Below are positions 45,883-57,990 of a stretch of DNA of 64,000 nucleotides, piece after piece. Origin of the DNA: Kalaharituber pfeilii (Eukaryota > Ascomycota > Pezizomycetes > Pezizales > Pezizaceae); contig WHUZ01000139.1 in the NCBI GenBank assembly GCA_015179045.1, forward strand, positions 39,235-103,234. Direction: 5' to 3'. The notes beneath the pieces were generated by a model. That model saw only the letters and a program-made list of their open reading frames with translations. It was not told the origin of the DNA and ran no database searches. The translations under genes were made by a program, and so were the position numbers. The stretch's first letter is position 1, and every line of letters begins with the position of its first letter.

Positions 45883-47756
45883 ATGTCTCCTTTGTTCAGG
45901 GTAAGGCGTATCTCATTGCCAGCACCTTCATGGAATCCAAACGAAAGCTGACATGTTCTATCATTTCCAGTCCCTCCAACCTAAAACAGAGTGCTTGCCC
46001 TTGAGCAATTCCGTATTTAAAGAAATCTTTTCCAGGACCTGGAAGGAAGCACGTGAAAATGCAAAGCAATGCAAATTTTACAAATCAATTATCATTGTCC
46101 GCGTGGGCTTCTCCCGGGACCACCTTGATTTCTCGAGTTTCCGTAGAACATTTTTCCTGTTTTTGAGCGGCCAACTAGTTAAGAAGAAGCTGCACCAAGC
46201 CGTTGTTGAGAGAGAGATTGCTGCCATGGAAACTGACGATATAAGGATATTAAATGGGATCCAGAACGCGATCGTGTGTCAAGATTACGACCACATTGAG
46301 TCCGTATGTGATGCCGGGAATGAACCTAGCCCACTTCCACTTTCATTCAAGGAAAGTGAGCAAGCCAGGAGTATCCTATCGGAGGGGACGGAATTTGAAC
46401 AAGAGGCTGCACGCTATCCTCCACCAGCAGGACCGGTGATTGCGACGCATATCGAAAAAGCAACTGCAGATGATGATGATGCTGCTAAACAAGAAAACTT
46501 GAAATTGGCCGAGGCCGGCTCTGTTAGTTTGAAGGTGAAGGACCTTGCGGTTTGCAGTAATAGAGTGATTCATCAGATGCCCTCTCAAGAGAGCATTGAT
46601 ATCAATGATGTTGTTTATGGTACCATCAATCAGATGGCTTTCCAGAAACCTCTGGAGAAGGTACTAACCGCCTCATCCGCCGAGTTATCTCAAAACAATG
46701 AAGGAATCGGCCACCTCTTTGACAATGGTGCGGAAGAGAAGTCTACTACCGTATTTAGCGCTTCTGAGAGGTTCAGCGGACCCCAAGTTCCTCTGCCGCA
46801 TCAGACCTATGGTAAAAGGTTTCCTCAGTGTATTGGGACAACTAAACGTGTTTTGAATATTACCACCTTTCGAGACAGCATAGATACAGACTCAGACAAT
46901 TCGGATTTCGAAGCAAGCGAATCGGACTGGGGTGATCCTGAATTTCCAAACCCAGTACCCACTGAGTTGGAATCTGAGATCGGTAACTCTGTGCCTGAGG
47001 ATCCATTTGGGCAACTCACCCCAGCGGAACTTGAAGTTGTTAGGCTTCTGGACCAATGTAATCTCAACCAAGCACTCTCCGACGAATTATGCATGGAAGG
47101 GCATTCGGACCCAGGCAATGAGCTCGAGTGCCATGGATCATTTAACTCGGAGCTGACTACCCTTCCTACTGGGGGATTTTCACATGGGAGCCCACAATCA
47201 ATTATGCAACAACAAGAAACAGGAGATCAGGAAGATGATCTCCAGAAGGAGATACTTGCAGAGAAGAGATTCGATAATTTTCTCAGAGACCCAGATATCG
47301 AACAGCTTATGGACGATTGTTACAAAAATACGGTATATTCAGCTTCAGGTACGCCTGATATTATCCCCATACCATAAAATATATTATACGTCATGATTGT
47401 GTTTGCTGGCTCTATAATTGTTATAAGATTGGAAACTGACAGATTATTCTGCCAATTTAGGGATTGGAAACGATAATTTTGGATTCTCTGGGACTGAGGA
47501 CATTCTCTCTGTAGGTCCAGGAAATGAAAACACGTTCATTACAGAGTCGGGCCTTGATAGCATGCTTCTTACGGACTCAATTTCGGATGAGTTTCATTTT
47601 GACATTGATATACTGTTGGGAATTGTCCCGGCCGTTACAGCAACACGTGCCAAAACGCTTGAGGAGGACGTGGAATACACCACTGAAGACCCCACCGCGG
47701 CTCATACCGTCCAAGATTCGGAATGTGACTGGGCTTGCATACTTGAGAGTCGATAA
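45883..47756 (+). CDS. Acidic hypothetical protein, 563 aa, three exons
   Basis: Exons are 45883-45900 (MSPLFR), 45971-47348 and 47461-47756. The introns begin GTAAGG and GTACGC and end TTCCAG and TTTAG. The first has a GCTGACA branch-like site. Frames join exactly (1692 nt). Residues about 7-100 are basic and hydrophobic (TWKEARENAKQCKFYKSIII, FRRTFFLFLSGQLVKKKLHQ). The remainder is strongly acidic and Ser-rich, with repeated D/E clusters (DTDSDNSDFEASESDWGDPE) and a leucine-rich patch (ELEVVRLLDQCNLNQALSDE). No domain or signal peptide is recognised. An acidic nuclear or regulatory protein is possible but not shown. An unrecognised extra intron near 46080-46190 cannot be excluded. Confidence 0.65.
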
Positions 47757-50178
47757 CATGGTTACAGTACTGTGTAGCGAAGATGATTTTCAGTAGTTCT
47801 CTTGATATTGCTGTGTTTCTGTGAAATGTATAAGGTGAGCTGCCTGCTGAAGTTGCAAAAGGGTGTAACAATGATTCAGAGTAGGCTCATATTTGTTGTT
47901 CTTTCCTTTCCTTTTATATGCTTTCCTTTTGCAATAAATCGTGTAATGTTTGATCTTGGGTGATAACTTCTGGACTTGAGTTCGAGAAATAAGGTTACTG
48001 GCTAAGCTATTATAAGGGTTTCATGTTGTTTGCAAACTGCGTTGCAATGTTTCGTTTTAAACCGTTATTGGCTATTGCTTCTGACTCATTGTAATGGATT
48101 AATTTATTGGGAAGCGTATGTCTCTTACCATTCTGGAAATTACAGCCGGGAGTGCAACGAATGAGCAGCTAGCCTCGAGCCAACATCAGGTACTCATGAA
48201 ATATCTCACACAGCAGACTCTATTCTGTAAGGTAGCGTTAACTTACTTCAGTGGATGAAGTGAAAATTAATTCAAGGCCATGCTAGTTTGCAAGGTAGCC
48301 AATCCCTTACATACTTGTAGAACTTGAGGTTCAAGTCAACGCCTGAACATATGTGCGAGGCACAATTTACGATCGGTAACTGGTAGGTGTTAAACTTGCA
48401 GTACATGCTGGTTGGGCCCTCGAGGGGTTTCTCAGCAAGTGTCCTAAGATAAGAGAAGCCAGTCGATGGCATAGAACAAGCATCACCATGCGTTCGAGCA
48501 ATCCATCATGAGTTATCTGTTCTGCGTATGTATATTAGATGCATTAGTCTAACATTCGCATCAGAAACTCGCAACCCTGCTGGATGTGCGTAGAGTCTAA
48601 CTGCTGTGGCGCATTTCCTAGTGGACAAGCTTCATCGAACAGAGGCAAAATACCATCATGGGACTGCACCAGAGGGCACAAAGCAGGGAGCTACATCGCC
48701 ACCCAGGGCATAGCCCGACATCAAACACTTGCGACAATTCATTGCACAGTAGATATCTACATGCCAGGCCTGTTGCTCCTTTCCCCGACTGCCAGCAAGG
48801 AGGAGACACTTTCAGATGAGGGTAGCTTTCAGATGGTGCTGCAGCAGATCGGATTACGTACTTGGTACTCCCAGACAGTACTGGTGGCAATCGCAATGCA
48901 CCAGAGCAGAAGTGCATTCCAAGCATGCCTTGTGGCTAGTATATATCTCCTCAATCATGAGACTACCTCCAACCAGCGGGTACGATTATCCTTTACGACA
49001 CACACCGAGTAACTGATGGTCATGAGCTCGTGAGCGTTATACACATTCAGTCTCTACCTCGTATGCTCGAAGAAGTAGACGCTAACATCAAGCTGTTCTT
49101 CTAAAATCAAGAATTTATGTTTTCAGCCTTTTGGGTTTCGGCCAGCTATAGCTCCACTCAACGTAAATGCCTCAATTTCAACATAGGCTACTGCAAGATG
49201 GTTGCCAACAAGCACAAAGATCTCACAGTTGCGCTCTGAAGGATCCTAAAAAAGTAGGGATATCATACTACGGTGTTTCTCGGAAATAGTTGTCATATCG
49301 AGAACTCCTCATTTTGTATACAGCTTGTAAAAAGGAATCTGAAAAGCAGGAGCAGTTACATGTACTTGAGCACAAACTGGTATGATATAGAATGACAGGT
49401 TTTTAGGGACTTTGGTTCAACCGCAGATGAGCATATTAATACTGTATACGAGGTGGTATCCTGGTTGCATTGGCGACTCAAGATACTGACCCATACAAGG
49501 AGGTTGGAGCTGTGCAGATTATGTGGACAGTCGGGTGCCCAGACTAGTTATCCACATGCGGGTTCTTGTGAGGCTCTGGGATTGGAATGAGACTAACTTC
49601 GGAGGAACATGTGCAATGTGCAAACATATTGCCTGACACAGATAATCTTGGCGATCAGGATTCTCTCGCATGCCAACCAATTGGCTCAGCTGTCAAAACT
49701 TTCAATCAGTAACGTGTAGATGATGTGGGATGAAAACCCTACTGTTTCCCCCGGCCTGCATGTTGCTAAGATTACAAAGGAGGAAAGACTTATCATTTCA
49801 TCATAGGTACATATCCTGTACATGGCGCCACCTGTTTGGCCAACGGAAATGCATGCCCTGGCAACCTGAGCATGATAACAGTATCATGGTAATCGACTGA
49901 AGTTTTATTTTCGCAAGGTAACACAGTGCTGGAGTATTTAGGTCACAGGTGAGTGGCGGCATGAAGAGGTGTCTCAGGCGCAAGGTTCAAAAGCAAGGGA
50001 AATCGTAGGTTACCACCAGGTAAGTATACGTTCATCACCTGCCAGTGTCATAATATTGGGAAGTGTGATAAATTCCACAGAGATAAAAGGTGACAAGCAA
50101 AAAGCTAACTGGGTAGGGTGACACTTAAGCCTTACAGACTAATTCAGCGAGAAATTGAATCGATACGGGCGCGGGAAC
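47757..50178. other. Intergenic spacer
   Basis: No gene is supported. A 140-codon plus-strand open frame at 48584-49012 has an unusual Cys/Ser-rich composition and no splice or family support. T-rich sequence after 47880 is the likely 3' end of the preceding gene. Confidence 0.4.
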
Positions 50179-50769
50179 ATGATGTGGAGTACATCAACTG
50201 ATACTACTCAACTATCATCAACAAGCGAAAGCGGCCAGTGCTATGGGATGCTCTCACAAGGTGAGGATTCATGCCCAACGGCGCCTTTTAGAGCTACATT
50301 GGTCGTTAAGCATGGTCACCCCAAGGAACAATCTGTAGACCTTCGGAACCCTGCTGGAGGCGATGAGCATATTTTTGTTTCGAGTCCAGAGGCCTTCAAG
50401 ATCTCCCAGATGCCGACTTACTGTTGCTCTTACGCCAGAGCGTTCGCTGAATGCGGAATAACATCAACTAACAATTGGATTGTACGGGCAGACCAGCCCA
50501 TCCTTAGTCTTCGAGGACTGCTGCTTTTGCATTTATACCGACAGGGCAATCTTCAGATAAGTGTAGGTCTACAAATTCAAGAGCTTAGCACACGTCGCAT
50601 AGTAACATGCGAAACGGTACTAACAATCCAAACCACCCAGCACGAATTAAGTGACTTTCATTTCCGCCCAATGAAGGGAGTACCGTTGGTAGGTTATGGG
50701 GCCTGGCCTAGGTATATTCCTCGAGAGAGAACTAGTCTCAGGATTTGTGAGACATTGTCACATCCCTAA
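50179..50769 (+). CDS. Possible orphan protein, 196 aa
   Basis: A single open frame from ATG at 50179 (MMWSTSTDTTQ) to TAA at 50769. The composition is protein-like, with NPAGGDEHIFVSSPEAF, an IVRADQPILSLRGLLLLHLY helix and ISVGLQIQELSTRR. The frame stays open for about eight codons upstream without another ATG. No family is recognised, and there is no supporting splice structure, so it could be a fortuitous frame or the last exon of a longer gene. Confidence 0.35.
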   Translation: MMWSTSTDTTQLSSTSESGQCYGMLSQGEDSCPTAPFRATLVVKHGHPKEQSVDLRNPAGGDEHIFVSSPEAFKISQMPTYCCSYARAFAECGITSTNNWIVRADQPILSLRGLLLLHLYRQGNLQISVGLQIQELSTRRIVTCETVLTIQTTQHELSDFHFRPMKGVPLVGYGAWPRYIPRERTSLRICETLSHP

Positions 50770-51114
50770 AGTTCTGCTTGTGTGAGCTTTCATTTTTTGG
50801 CTTTTCTCTCTGTTTGGAACATACTTATGCATATAGGAGTTTGAGGACATTTTGCGTTTGGTTTTTATGGAACTTATTATTGGTGTTACTATTTTGCATT
50901 GTATGATAATATTACAGACTACTCGGAAGCTCAGTGGTACAAATTGTGATCGGGTGCTTACGTCGTACATACACAGCTCAAAGTAGATTGGAATCAGATA
51001 AACTTGGACCTGTCAGTGGAGTAGGCCATGGCCGGGAAGCAGATCTGCAATAGATATAGTAAATACTACAAAACTGTACTACATATATATGCATCCTCAA
51101 TCCTACATATGTAG

Positions 51115-51118
<4 letters not shown>
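50770..51118. other. Intergenic spacer 3' of the LINE
   Basis: About 350 bp of AT-rich DNA between the possible orphan ORF and the LINE poly-A. Nothing supportable is seen. Confidence 0.5.
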
Positions 51119-51151
<33 letters not shown>

Positions 51152-51310
51152 CACATAACCCCGCTTGTAGCACTTGGCCATGGCAGGGTCCCTGGGCAAG
51201 CCCTCATAGCCCGGAGACAGGCTAAACTAACTCACTACATACATGGCCCCCACGCGCCGTCGCCCCCGCTCTCCTAGCTTCTAGAACTTGACCCCGCATT
51301 CTCCTACCTT

Positions 51311-54300
51311 CTAGAACTTGACCCCAGCGAAGAAATTCTCCAAAACGTCATACTCCTCCCCATTCTCCGCCTTTCTCTTCCAATTCTTTTCCATGTCGCC
51401 CCACCTCTCAAAGCCTTCTGGACGGTTCTTCTGGTTTCTGCATCGGAAAGCGAGGTGCTCCCCGGTTTGCACCTCCCCGCACCTGCACTTATCCGACTCA
51501 GCCGCCCTATCCTCTTCAACCACACTGCACACCTCCCTCTCTCCAGGCGCAAGGCAGTGAAATTGGATACTGCTATCCTATTCCACTCCATGACCTTTCC
51601 TCCTCCAAAACCCTCCACTTCTCTCTTCTCCTTCCTCCACGCCTTCACCCTCTGGCGCACCCCACTTCCGGTGGCCACCTCCTTCCCCTGCATCACCGTC
51701 CCCTTCTTCGCCCACTCATCCGCCTTCTCATTGCCTGCGATTCCGATGTGAGCTTTTACCCACAACAGTTTCGCATCCCCCCCCTTCCTCTTTCTTCTCG
51801 CCACTGCATTCACCACCCTTCTCACATCCTCCGTCTTTCCCTTTCCCTCCCTGCCTGCCTTCTGAATCGCCATGACAGCAGCTTCAGAGTCTAAGCAAAC
51901 CAGGACCGGTACCTCCTCCGGTACACTCTCCAGCGCCCTTCTCACCCCCCTCACCTCCCCGTCAAAAACCGTCGCCGTTCTCCCTACTACCTCCGCCACC
52001 ACCGCTGATCTCCCCCACACCCCCGCCCCACCTTGCTGTCCTCGACCTTGCTACCATCCGAGAACAGGACCGCCCTCCCTCTTCCGGCTTCCTCAACCGA
52101 GGTCTCCCACTCCTCCCTTCCCCCCTTCTTTCTTCCCAGCCTCACCGCGGTCTCCACCTCCACCTTCTCACACCCCCCTCCCCACGAGATCTCCTCCCCC
52201 TCCTCCGAGAACCTCGCCCACTGACCTTGCCAGCGGTCCAGCACTGCTTCATACCCATCATTCTCGACCGCCGCCCACTGCAGCCCCCAGTCTCTCCAGT
52301 TTCTCGCCTCCTCCTCTCTCTCCTCACTCCCTCCGAAGTCGCCCGTGCAAAGCTCCGCCAGCTCTGACGGCGCCTCCACCTCCCGGACGATCGCTCTCGC
52401 TTGCGCGCCATCCAGGACCGTCTCCACGTCTTCCACTCCGCAAACCGCATTCACCCCTTCCACCCCGGCACCTCTCCCCCTCCAGCTGCTCTCTTCAAAA
52501 CTTGCAGCTGTAATCGCTCCATCTCCTTCCTCCACTCCTTCTGGCCCCTCCACCCGATCTCACTCCCCCACATCGCCACCGCCCTCACCATCCCTGTGTA
52601 CGCCTGCCGCCAGCTCCGTGGTGACATCCCCCAGTCCCGGTTTCCCAGTCCTGAGAGTGCCCCTGCCAGCCTCCTCGCCCTACTCAACCTATTTCGCCAA
52701 TGCGCACTGAAGGTCAGCTTCTCGTCGAAAATGACTCCCAGCCACTTCAGCATCTCCCCCTCCTTCTTCCACCGAAAGTTATCATCTCCCACTTCGACTC
52801 CTCCAGCGGGATCTGATCTTCTTCCGCCACCTCCGCCATTGCCACCTTCACTTTCTCCCTGAGCCGCCCCATATCCCAGTACCCGTGCCAGTCCAGGATC
52901 GTTGCTGCCAGGTCGTCGACGTACGATGGCACTTCTACCTCCGCCCCCACCGCCACCCCCCTCAGCCTTCTCTCCATCTTCTCAATGGTGGGTGCCATGA
53001 AGATGAGGAAGATGACCGGCGACAGTGGTGACCCTTGCGGAACCCCCACGTTCGACCTGCCCCTCCCTTTCTCCTCGCCGTCCCACCACACTCCGAACTC
53101 CCTGCCTCCCATAAACTCCTCCAGCCACCTCCGCTTCTTTCTCACCCCTCGCTCCCCCTCTCCTCAATCCTTCCCAGGACCACCTCCTTCCTCACGATGT
53201 TAAAGCCTCCTTTAACATCTGCCGTCACCCACGCTGCTCTCCCCCCCTGTGCAGGCACCTCTGCACCTTTGTTACCGCCCTCGCCATCGCCTGGATCGCA
53301 TTCCTCCCCTTGCGTGCTCCCAGCTGGAGCCTGTGGAAGAGTCGGTCTTCTTTCTGCAGCCTGTTGGCCATGACTTTCTCCCCGATCTTCCCGATACAAT
53401 TGATCAGGTTGATTGGCCTCCACGCTTTCGCCGTCTTGATGTCCTTGCCTGGCTTCGGTATCATGACGACCCTCATCTCCCTCCACTCCGCCGGGGTCCT
53501 GTTCCGGATCCAGTTGTCGGCGATCTCCCTTACTAACTCATCTCCGATGGGAGTCTTCAGGGCAGCTTTGATCAATCGGTATCCGATTCCGTCAGGTCCC
53601 GGTGCCGAATTGTTCTTGGTGCCCTGCAACGCAGCCCTCACTTCTCCTTCCACTCTCTCCCTCTCCCTCTCGTCCCCCTCCCCCTCCGCTTCCCCCTCCC
53701 CCTCCTCCCCCGCCTCTGCCTCCCCCTCTTCCCTCCACGCAAAATTCCTCTCCACCAGCGTCCTCACCTTCTCTCCATCCCCCTCCAACTCCCTCCCCTC
53801 CTCATCTTTCAACCTTCCCATCTTCTCCTTTCCTCCGAAAGGGTCCTTCGCCACCCTCACCACCCTCCACGGGTCGCTATACCCTTCCTCTTCCACGAAC
53901 TCCCTCCAGCACTTCTTCTTCTCCTCCCGGATCTTCCACTTCATCCTTTTCACTGCTGCCTTCCACCCCCTTACCCTTTCCCCGTCCGTCAATCTTGCCC
54001 TGGCCCCTACTCCTCCCCGTGCCATTCTATTGACCTCCTTCCTCATCTCCTCAATCTCCTCCGTCCACCACCTCTTGCTTCTTCCCCCTACCCTCACCCT
54101 TCTCTCCACCGTCCCCTTCCACCTCTTCAGCTTCTCATATGCACTTCCGTCCCCTACTCTCTCCAGCCACTCCCTCTTCTCCTCCTCTCCCCACTCCCCC
54201 TCCCAACCTTTCACTTCCTTCTCCACCTTCTCCCAGTCCACCCGCACCCTCTCCTCGGCCCCCTCTCCTCCTCCCTCCTTCTCGAAATCCACCACTAGCG

Positions 54301-54910
54301 CCGAGTGGTCCGAGCCTACCTCCCACAGCTCCACCTCTACCCCCTCCAAGCCCCTCGTCCACACCAGATCTATCCTGGACTCCCTTAGCCTCCCTTCGAC
54401 TTCCCTTCTCCATGTCCCCGCTCGTTCCCCTTTGAGGCTGAAACCCGCTCCCTCCATCCTTTCCCTTAATCTTCTCCCCCTCCCACTCTCTCCGGTCCCC
54501 TCGAGGCTCCACATCGGGCTGTGTGCATTCCAGTCTCCTAGGAGTATACACTTCCCTTCCACCTCCAACACCTTCTCTAACCACGCCTCAAACTCCTCCT
54601 CCCTCCATCCCCCGTCCACATATACCCCCCCTACCACTACCTCCCCTACCCTTCCCCAAACTACGTTGTCACCCCCTCTTCTCTCTCTCCCTCCCCCTTC
54701 CCTTTTCCAGCCCACGATCCTCGTGCCCGGGCCCACTGCTCCCACTCTTGTGAGTCCTGGATGTGACCCTGTTTTCCACCCCGTCTGCTCTTCCCTCTTC
54801 CACACCTCTCCCTCAAAACCCAGCTCCACCGCTCCTTAAAAAACGTTCTCCCTCCACACGTGCCCTACCAGGCTACTCCCCCCCACATTCAGGTACCCTA
54901 CCTTCACCAT
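51311..54910 (-). pseudogene. LINE ORF2: endonuclease-reverse transcriptase-RNase H polyprotein, frameshifted
   Basis: It starts MVKVGYLNVGG at 54910. Endonuclease motifs GDWNAHSPMW and SDHSALV lie at about 54.52 and 54.30 kb. Reverse-transcriptase boxes MRVVMIPKPGKD, GVPQGSPLSP and the catalytic YVDD lie from 53.5 to 52.9 kb. RNase H shows LFSDGS, DGEVRGVRRALE, CLDSEAAV and WVKAHIGIAGNEKADEW (52.07-51.72 kb). A terminal finger CRCGEVQTGEHLAFRC lies near 51.48 kb. Catalytic residues of all three enzymes are present. However, the frame must be changed near 53.24, 53.15, 52.77, 52.5, 52.0 and 51.5 kb, and a stop (TAA) interrupts near 54.84 kb. All frame switches look like small indels. Confidence 0.9.
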
Positions 54911-57780
54911 GACGCACTTGGTACCCCACTACTCTCAGCCTCCCACCCATCCCGAGGCGCTCTCCCGAATATGTCTCCCAACTCAATGGTAGGTCGGTGT
55001 CTGGACCCTTCCAAATCACTTCTCGCATCTATCTCCATCCTCTCCCCCCCCCTCCTCTCCCTCAAGAAGCCTCCTAACCTTGCCGCGTCTTCATCCCAGT
55101 TCTCTGACAGGACACTGGATAGCTTCACCCCGGTCTCCTTCATTCCTACCTCCTTCAACTTGCCCTTCCCCCCCTCTACCACCTTCACCGCCTTGCTTCC
55201 CTCCTCTTGCTTCTTCTTCATCGGTGTCTCTTCCACCCTCTCCCTCTTCTGGCTCTGGTTTGGAGTCACCGGTTTCGGTCTCTCTGGACAGAATCTCGCA
55301 ATGTGGCCCCACATGCCACATGCATAGCACGCCATCTGGCCCTTCTGGAATCTGCATTCTCTTGCCAGATGCCCCTTCTTTCCGCACCTGTAACAGCCTG
55401 TCCCCTGGCTCTCCTGGCTGCTCCCCTGCGTTCCTCTCACCTGCACCTGCCCTGCTGACCTGCTCCCGGGAAAGCCACCGCCACCCTCGGTAGGATGGAT
55501 TGCCCCCCTGGATACACGTCCACCCTCTGCTGCTGCTGCCCCTGCTGACCTGCCCCTGCTGCCGCCATATTGGCATAGCTCGCCCGCCCATCCCCCTGCA
55601 TGTGCACTCCCGGTCGGTACCTTTCTACCACCCTCCTCTGTCCCCTCCACACTAACCCCTTCTTCAACACCTTCACCGCCTCATCCGCATTCACCACCTC
55701 GAACTTTAACTGCGACACCCTCGGCGGACCCATAGATGGCGCTACTCCAAAGCGCACTGGTGGTCTCGACCCAAACTTGACATCCGGGTTCTCCTCCCTC
55801 AGCTTTCTCCTCATCACCTCCACCTCTCCCTCCCATCCTCATAATCCGCCCCCTTCATCACTAGAGGGACCGCATCCTTGTTGTGAACCTCCACCTTTAG
55901 GAGATCCTCGCCAAAGATCAGCCTCATCCATGCACCGAATTTCTCCATTACCTCCTTTGCTTTCTCCTCCTCCCGAATATCCACCAGCAGCCAGACCCTC
56001 TCGTACTTCGACGCCGCTGGATTCCTCGTCACCTGTGTTACCCTCCACCCCCTCTCCCCTCCACCTTCGCTGATGTCTCCCAAAGAGATTCACACCTCTT
56101 CAGGAGGACGTCCCTCTCTTCTGTCCCCTCCGTTCCATACGGTACCGGCTTCGCATGTACCGTCTCAGCATCCTCTTCCACAGCTTCTTCCCCCTTACCA
56201 CTGTCCAGTTCTCCCCCTCAATCCTCTTCTCCGCCTCCTTTGCCGCCTTCTCCTCCTCCTCCTTCAGCTTCCTCTCCTTCTCCTCCAGGGCTGCCACCTC
56301 CTCCTGTGATCCCGCCGGCATCTCCATCACCTCTGCCACCTTATTCAGCACCTGTGCTCTCTCCACCGCCTTCCTCCGCTCCTCCGCTACCCTCTTCTTG
56401 CTCTCCTCCTCTGCTTTTCTCCACCTTTCCTCCTCCCTCTTCTTTCTCTTCTCCGTCTCCTCCTGGAGCTTCCGGATCTCCCGAATCTCTGCTTCTCTTT
56501 TTCTCCTCTTCTCCTCCTCCCTTTTCTCTTCCTCCCTCTTCTTCTTCTCCCTCTCCAGCGCCCTTTCCTCCTTCACCGATGCCAGTCCCATCGCTGCATG
56601 TATCTCCAGGACCATTCCCTCCAGCTTCCCCATTCTTTTCTCCATATCACTCTCCCTAGTCTCTTCCCACTCCTTCCTGACCTCTTTCACCCCCTCTCTC
56701 CATTCCTTTATCTCCCTCCCCGTCATCTTCGCCCTCCTCCTATATTCCAACACCCTCTCCCCTTCCCCCCCCTTCTCCTTCAGCGCCTTCCACCCTTTCT
56801 CAAAGGCAGCTTCCCCCAAAGTTGCCGTCACCCATACCCATGCTGCCCCCAGCCTCTTCGCCTCTCTTTCCTTCCCTTCTTCCTCAGCTTGTCCACTCTC
56901 CCATCCAGCACCTGTGCCGCATGCACGAGCGCTAGCACCTCTTTCTCCTCCCTCCCCACCCCTTCTTCGTCCTCCTCCTCTTCCTCATTCTCCCCCATCT
57001 CCTCATCGTCCTCTTCCTCCTTTCCCCTCTCAGCTCCACCTACCTTTTCTTTCTCTTCTCTCGTTCCTCCACCCTAGCTAGCACCGGCGCTGCTGCCGGC
57101 GCCTCTGCCACCGGCCAACGCCCAGCTGTGAATCTCCGATCTCCCATTCCCCCCCGTTCCTATCCCTGAATCCTTCCCTCCTTCCTCCCCTTCTCGCATG
57201 GAGACCTGCTCCTGCTGCCTCCCCTCTCTCCTCCTTCCCCAGCTCATCATCACCCTCGTGACCCTAGGAACCCGTTGCTGCTTCTGGAAAACCACTAACG
57301 GTCCCCTCTTGACTGTGATACACTCCCTTGTCGCATTCTTTAGAACTTCTTTCTCCCTTTCTACCACGATTCCATCCTCCCCCTCCACATACCTCCGGAA
57401 CATCGCCGCATCCTTACTCCAGAGCTTCACGACCCTTGCTACCTCCGCGATCCCCGTGAGCTCCTCCGTCTTCACCCACTCCACCTCCTCTGCTCCCCTC
57501 CTCGCTGCTGCCTCCACTGCTCCTTTCTAATCTCTTCGATCATATCCAACTTCCCATCATATTCTCCCCCTTTCTGTATGCCCTCTGCTACTCTTTCTTT
57601 CACCGTAATCATATCCTCCCCCTCTCCCAGCCTCGCCAGCCACCAATCCTTCGTTTCCCATGTGTGGATAGCGTCTATCCCCCACACTATATTCCTGTCC
57701 ATTACATATACCTCCCCTGTCCATCCCTCTCCTACCGGTCCCAAGAACTGCATCTTTGGTACTTCCTCTTCCACCGACAT
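54904..57780 (-). pseudogene. LINE ORF1: gag-like protein with two CCHC zinc knuckles, frameshifted
   Basis: Coding is recoverable only by switching frames along the way (57780-57472, 57517-57074, 56831-56100, 56083-55814, 55823-55437, 55650-54904). Content in order is an N-terminal region (DRNIVWGIDAIHTWETKDWW), a charged coiled-coil of more than 100 residues (about 56.6-56.25 kb), an RRM-like gag segment (ERVWLLVDIREEEKAKEVME) and a Gln/Gly linker. Two knuckles, CYRCGKKGHLAREC and CYACGMWGHIARFC, lie at about 55.40-55.29 kb. The protein should coat element RNA and chaperone reverse transcription. Its TGA stop (54906-54904) overlaps the ORF2 start in ATGGTGA. Confidence 0.85.
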
Positions 57781-57990
57781 CCTGCTCCCTGACTTCCTTA
57801 ACTTCTCGTGACCTTCGCTTAGTCCTGCCTTTTCTGGCTGTGCGCCGCTTCAATCCTAGCTCTTGTTGCTAAGACTGAAAAGGGAAGGTCGCTGCTCGTT
57901 GCTCGTTTGCGCTATTACTGTTCTTGGTCGCCCGTTCTGCAGCCGATCGGCCGATCTCCGAAGCGATCGCGCGATCCTAGGTGCGGGTCC

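Larger units (their letters stand above)
51119..57990 (-). mobile_element. Nearly full-length Tad-like LINE (non-LTR retrotransposon)
   Basis: On the minus strand the order is ORF1 (nucleic-acid-binding, two CCHC knuckles), then ORF2 (APE-type endonuclease, reverse transcriptase, RNase H, terminal CxC-H-C finger). After a 3' UTR of about 150 bp comes a 30-bp poly-A (T-run at 51119-51148). This architecture, with RNase H after the reverse transcriptase, fits the fungal Tad clade. The 5' end is uncertain, somewhere upstream of 57780; 57990 is a guess. No target-site duplication was found. The coding strand is extremely purine-rich. The reading frames are broken repeatedly, so the copy is not autonomous as assembled. 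Confidence 0.9.

Noticed and set aside
48584..49012. 142-codon plus-strand frame
   Set aside because: Unusual Cys/Ser/His composition, no splice context, overlapping open frame on the other strand.
53310..54839. 509-codon plus-strand open frame inside the LINE
   Set aside because: It is the antisense shadow of the purine-rich ORF2. Its Pro/Ser/Leu-rich translation has no domains, whereas the minus strand carries endonuclease and reverse-transcriptase motifs.
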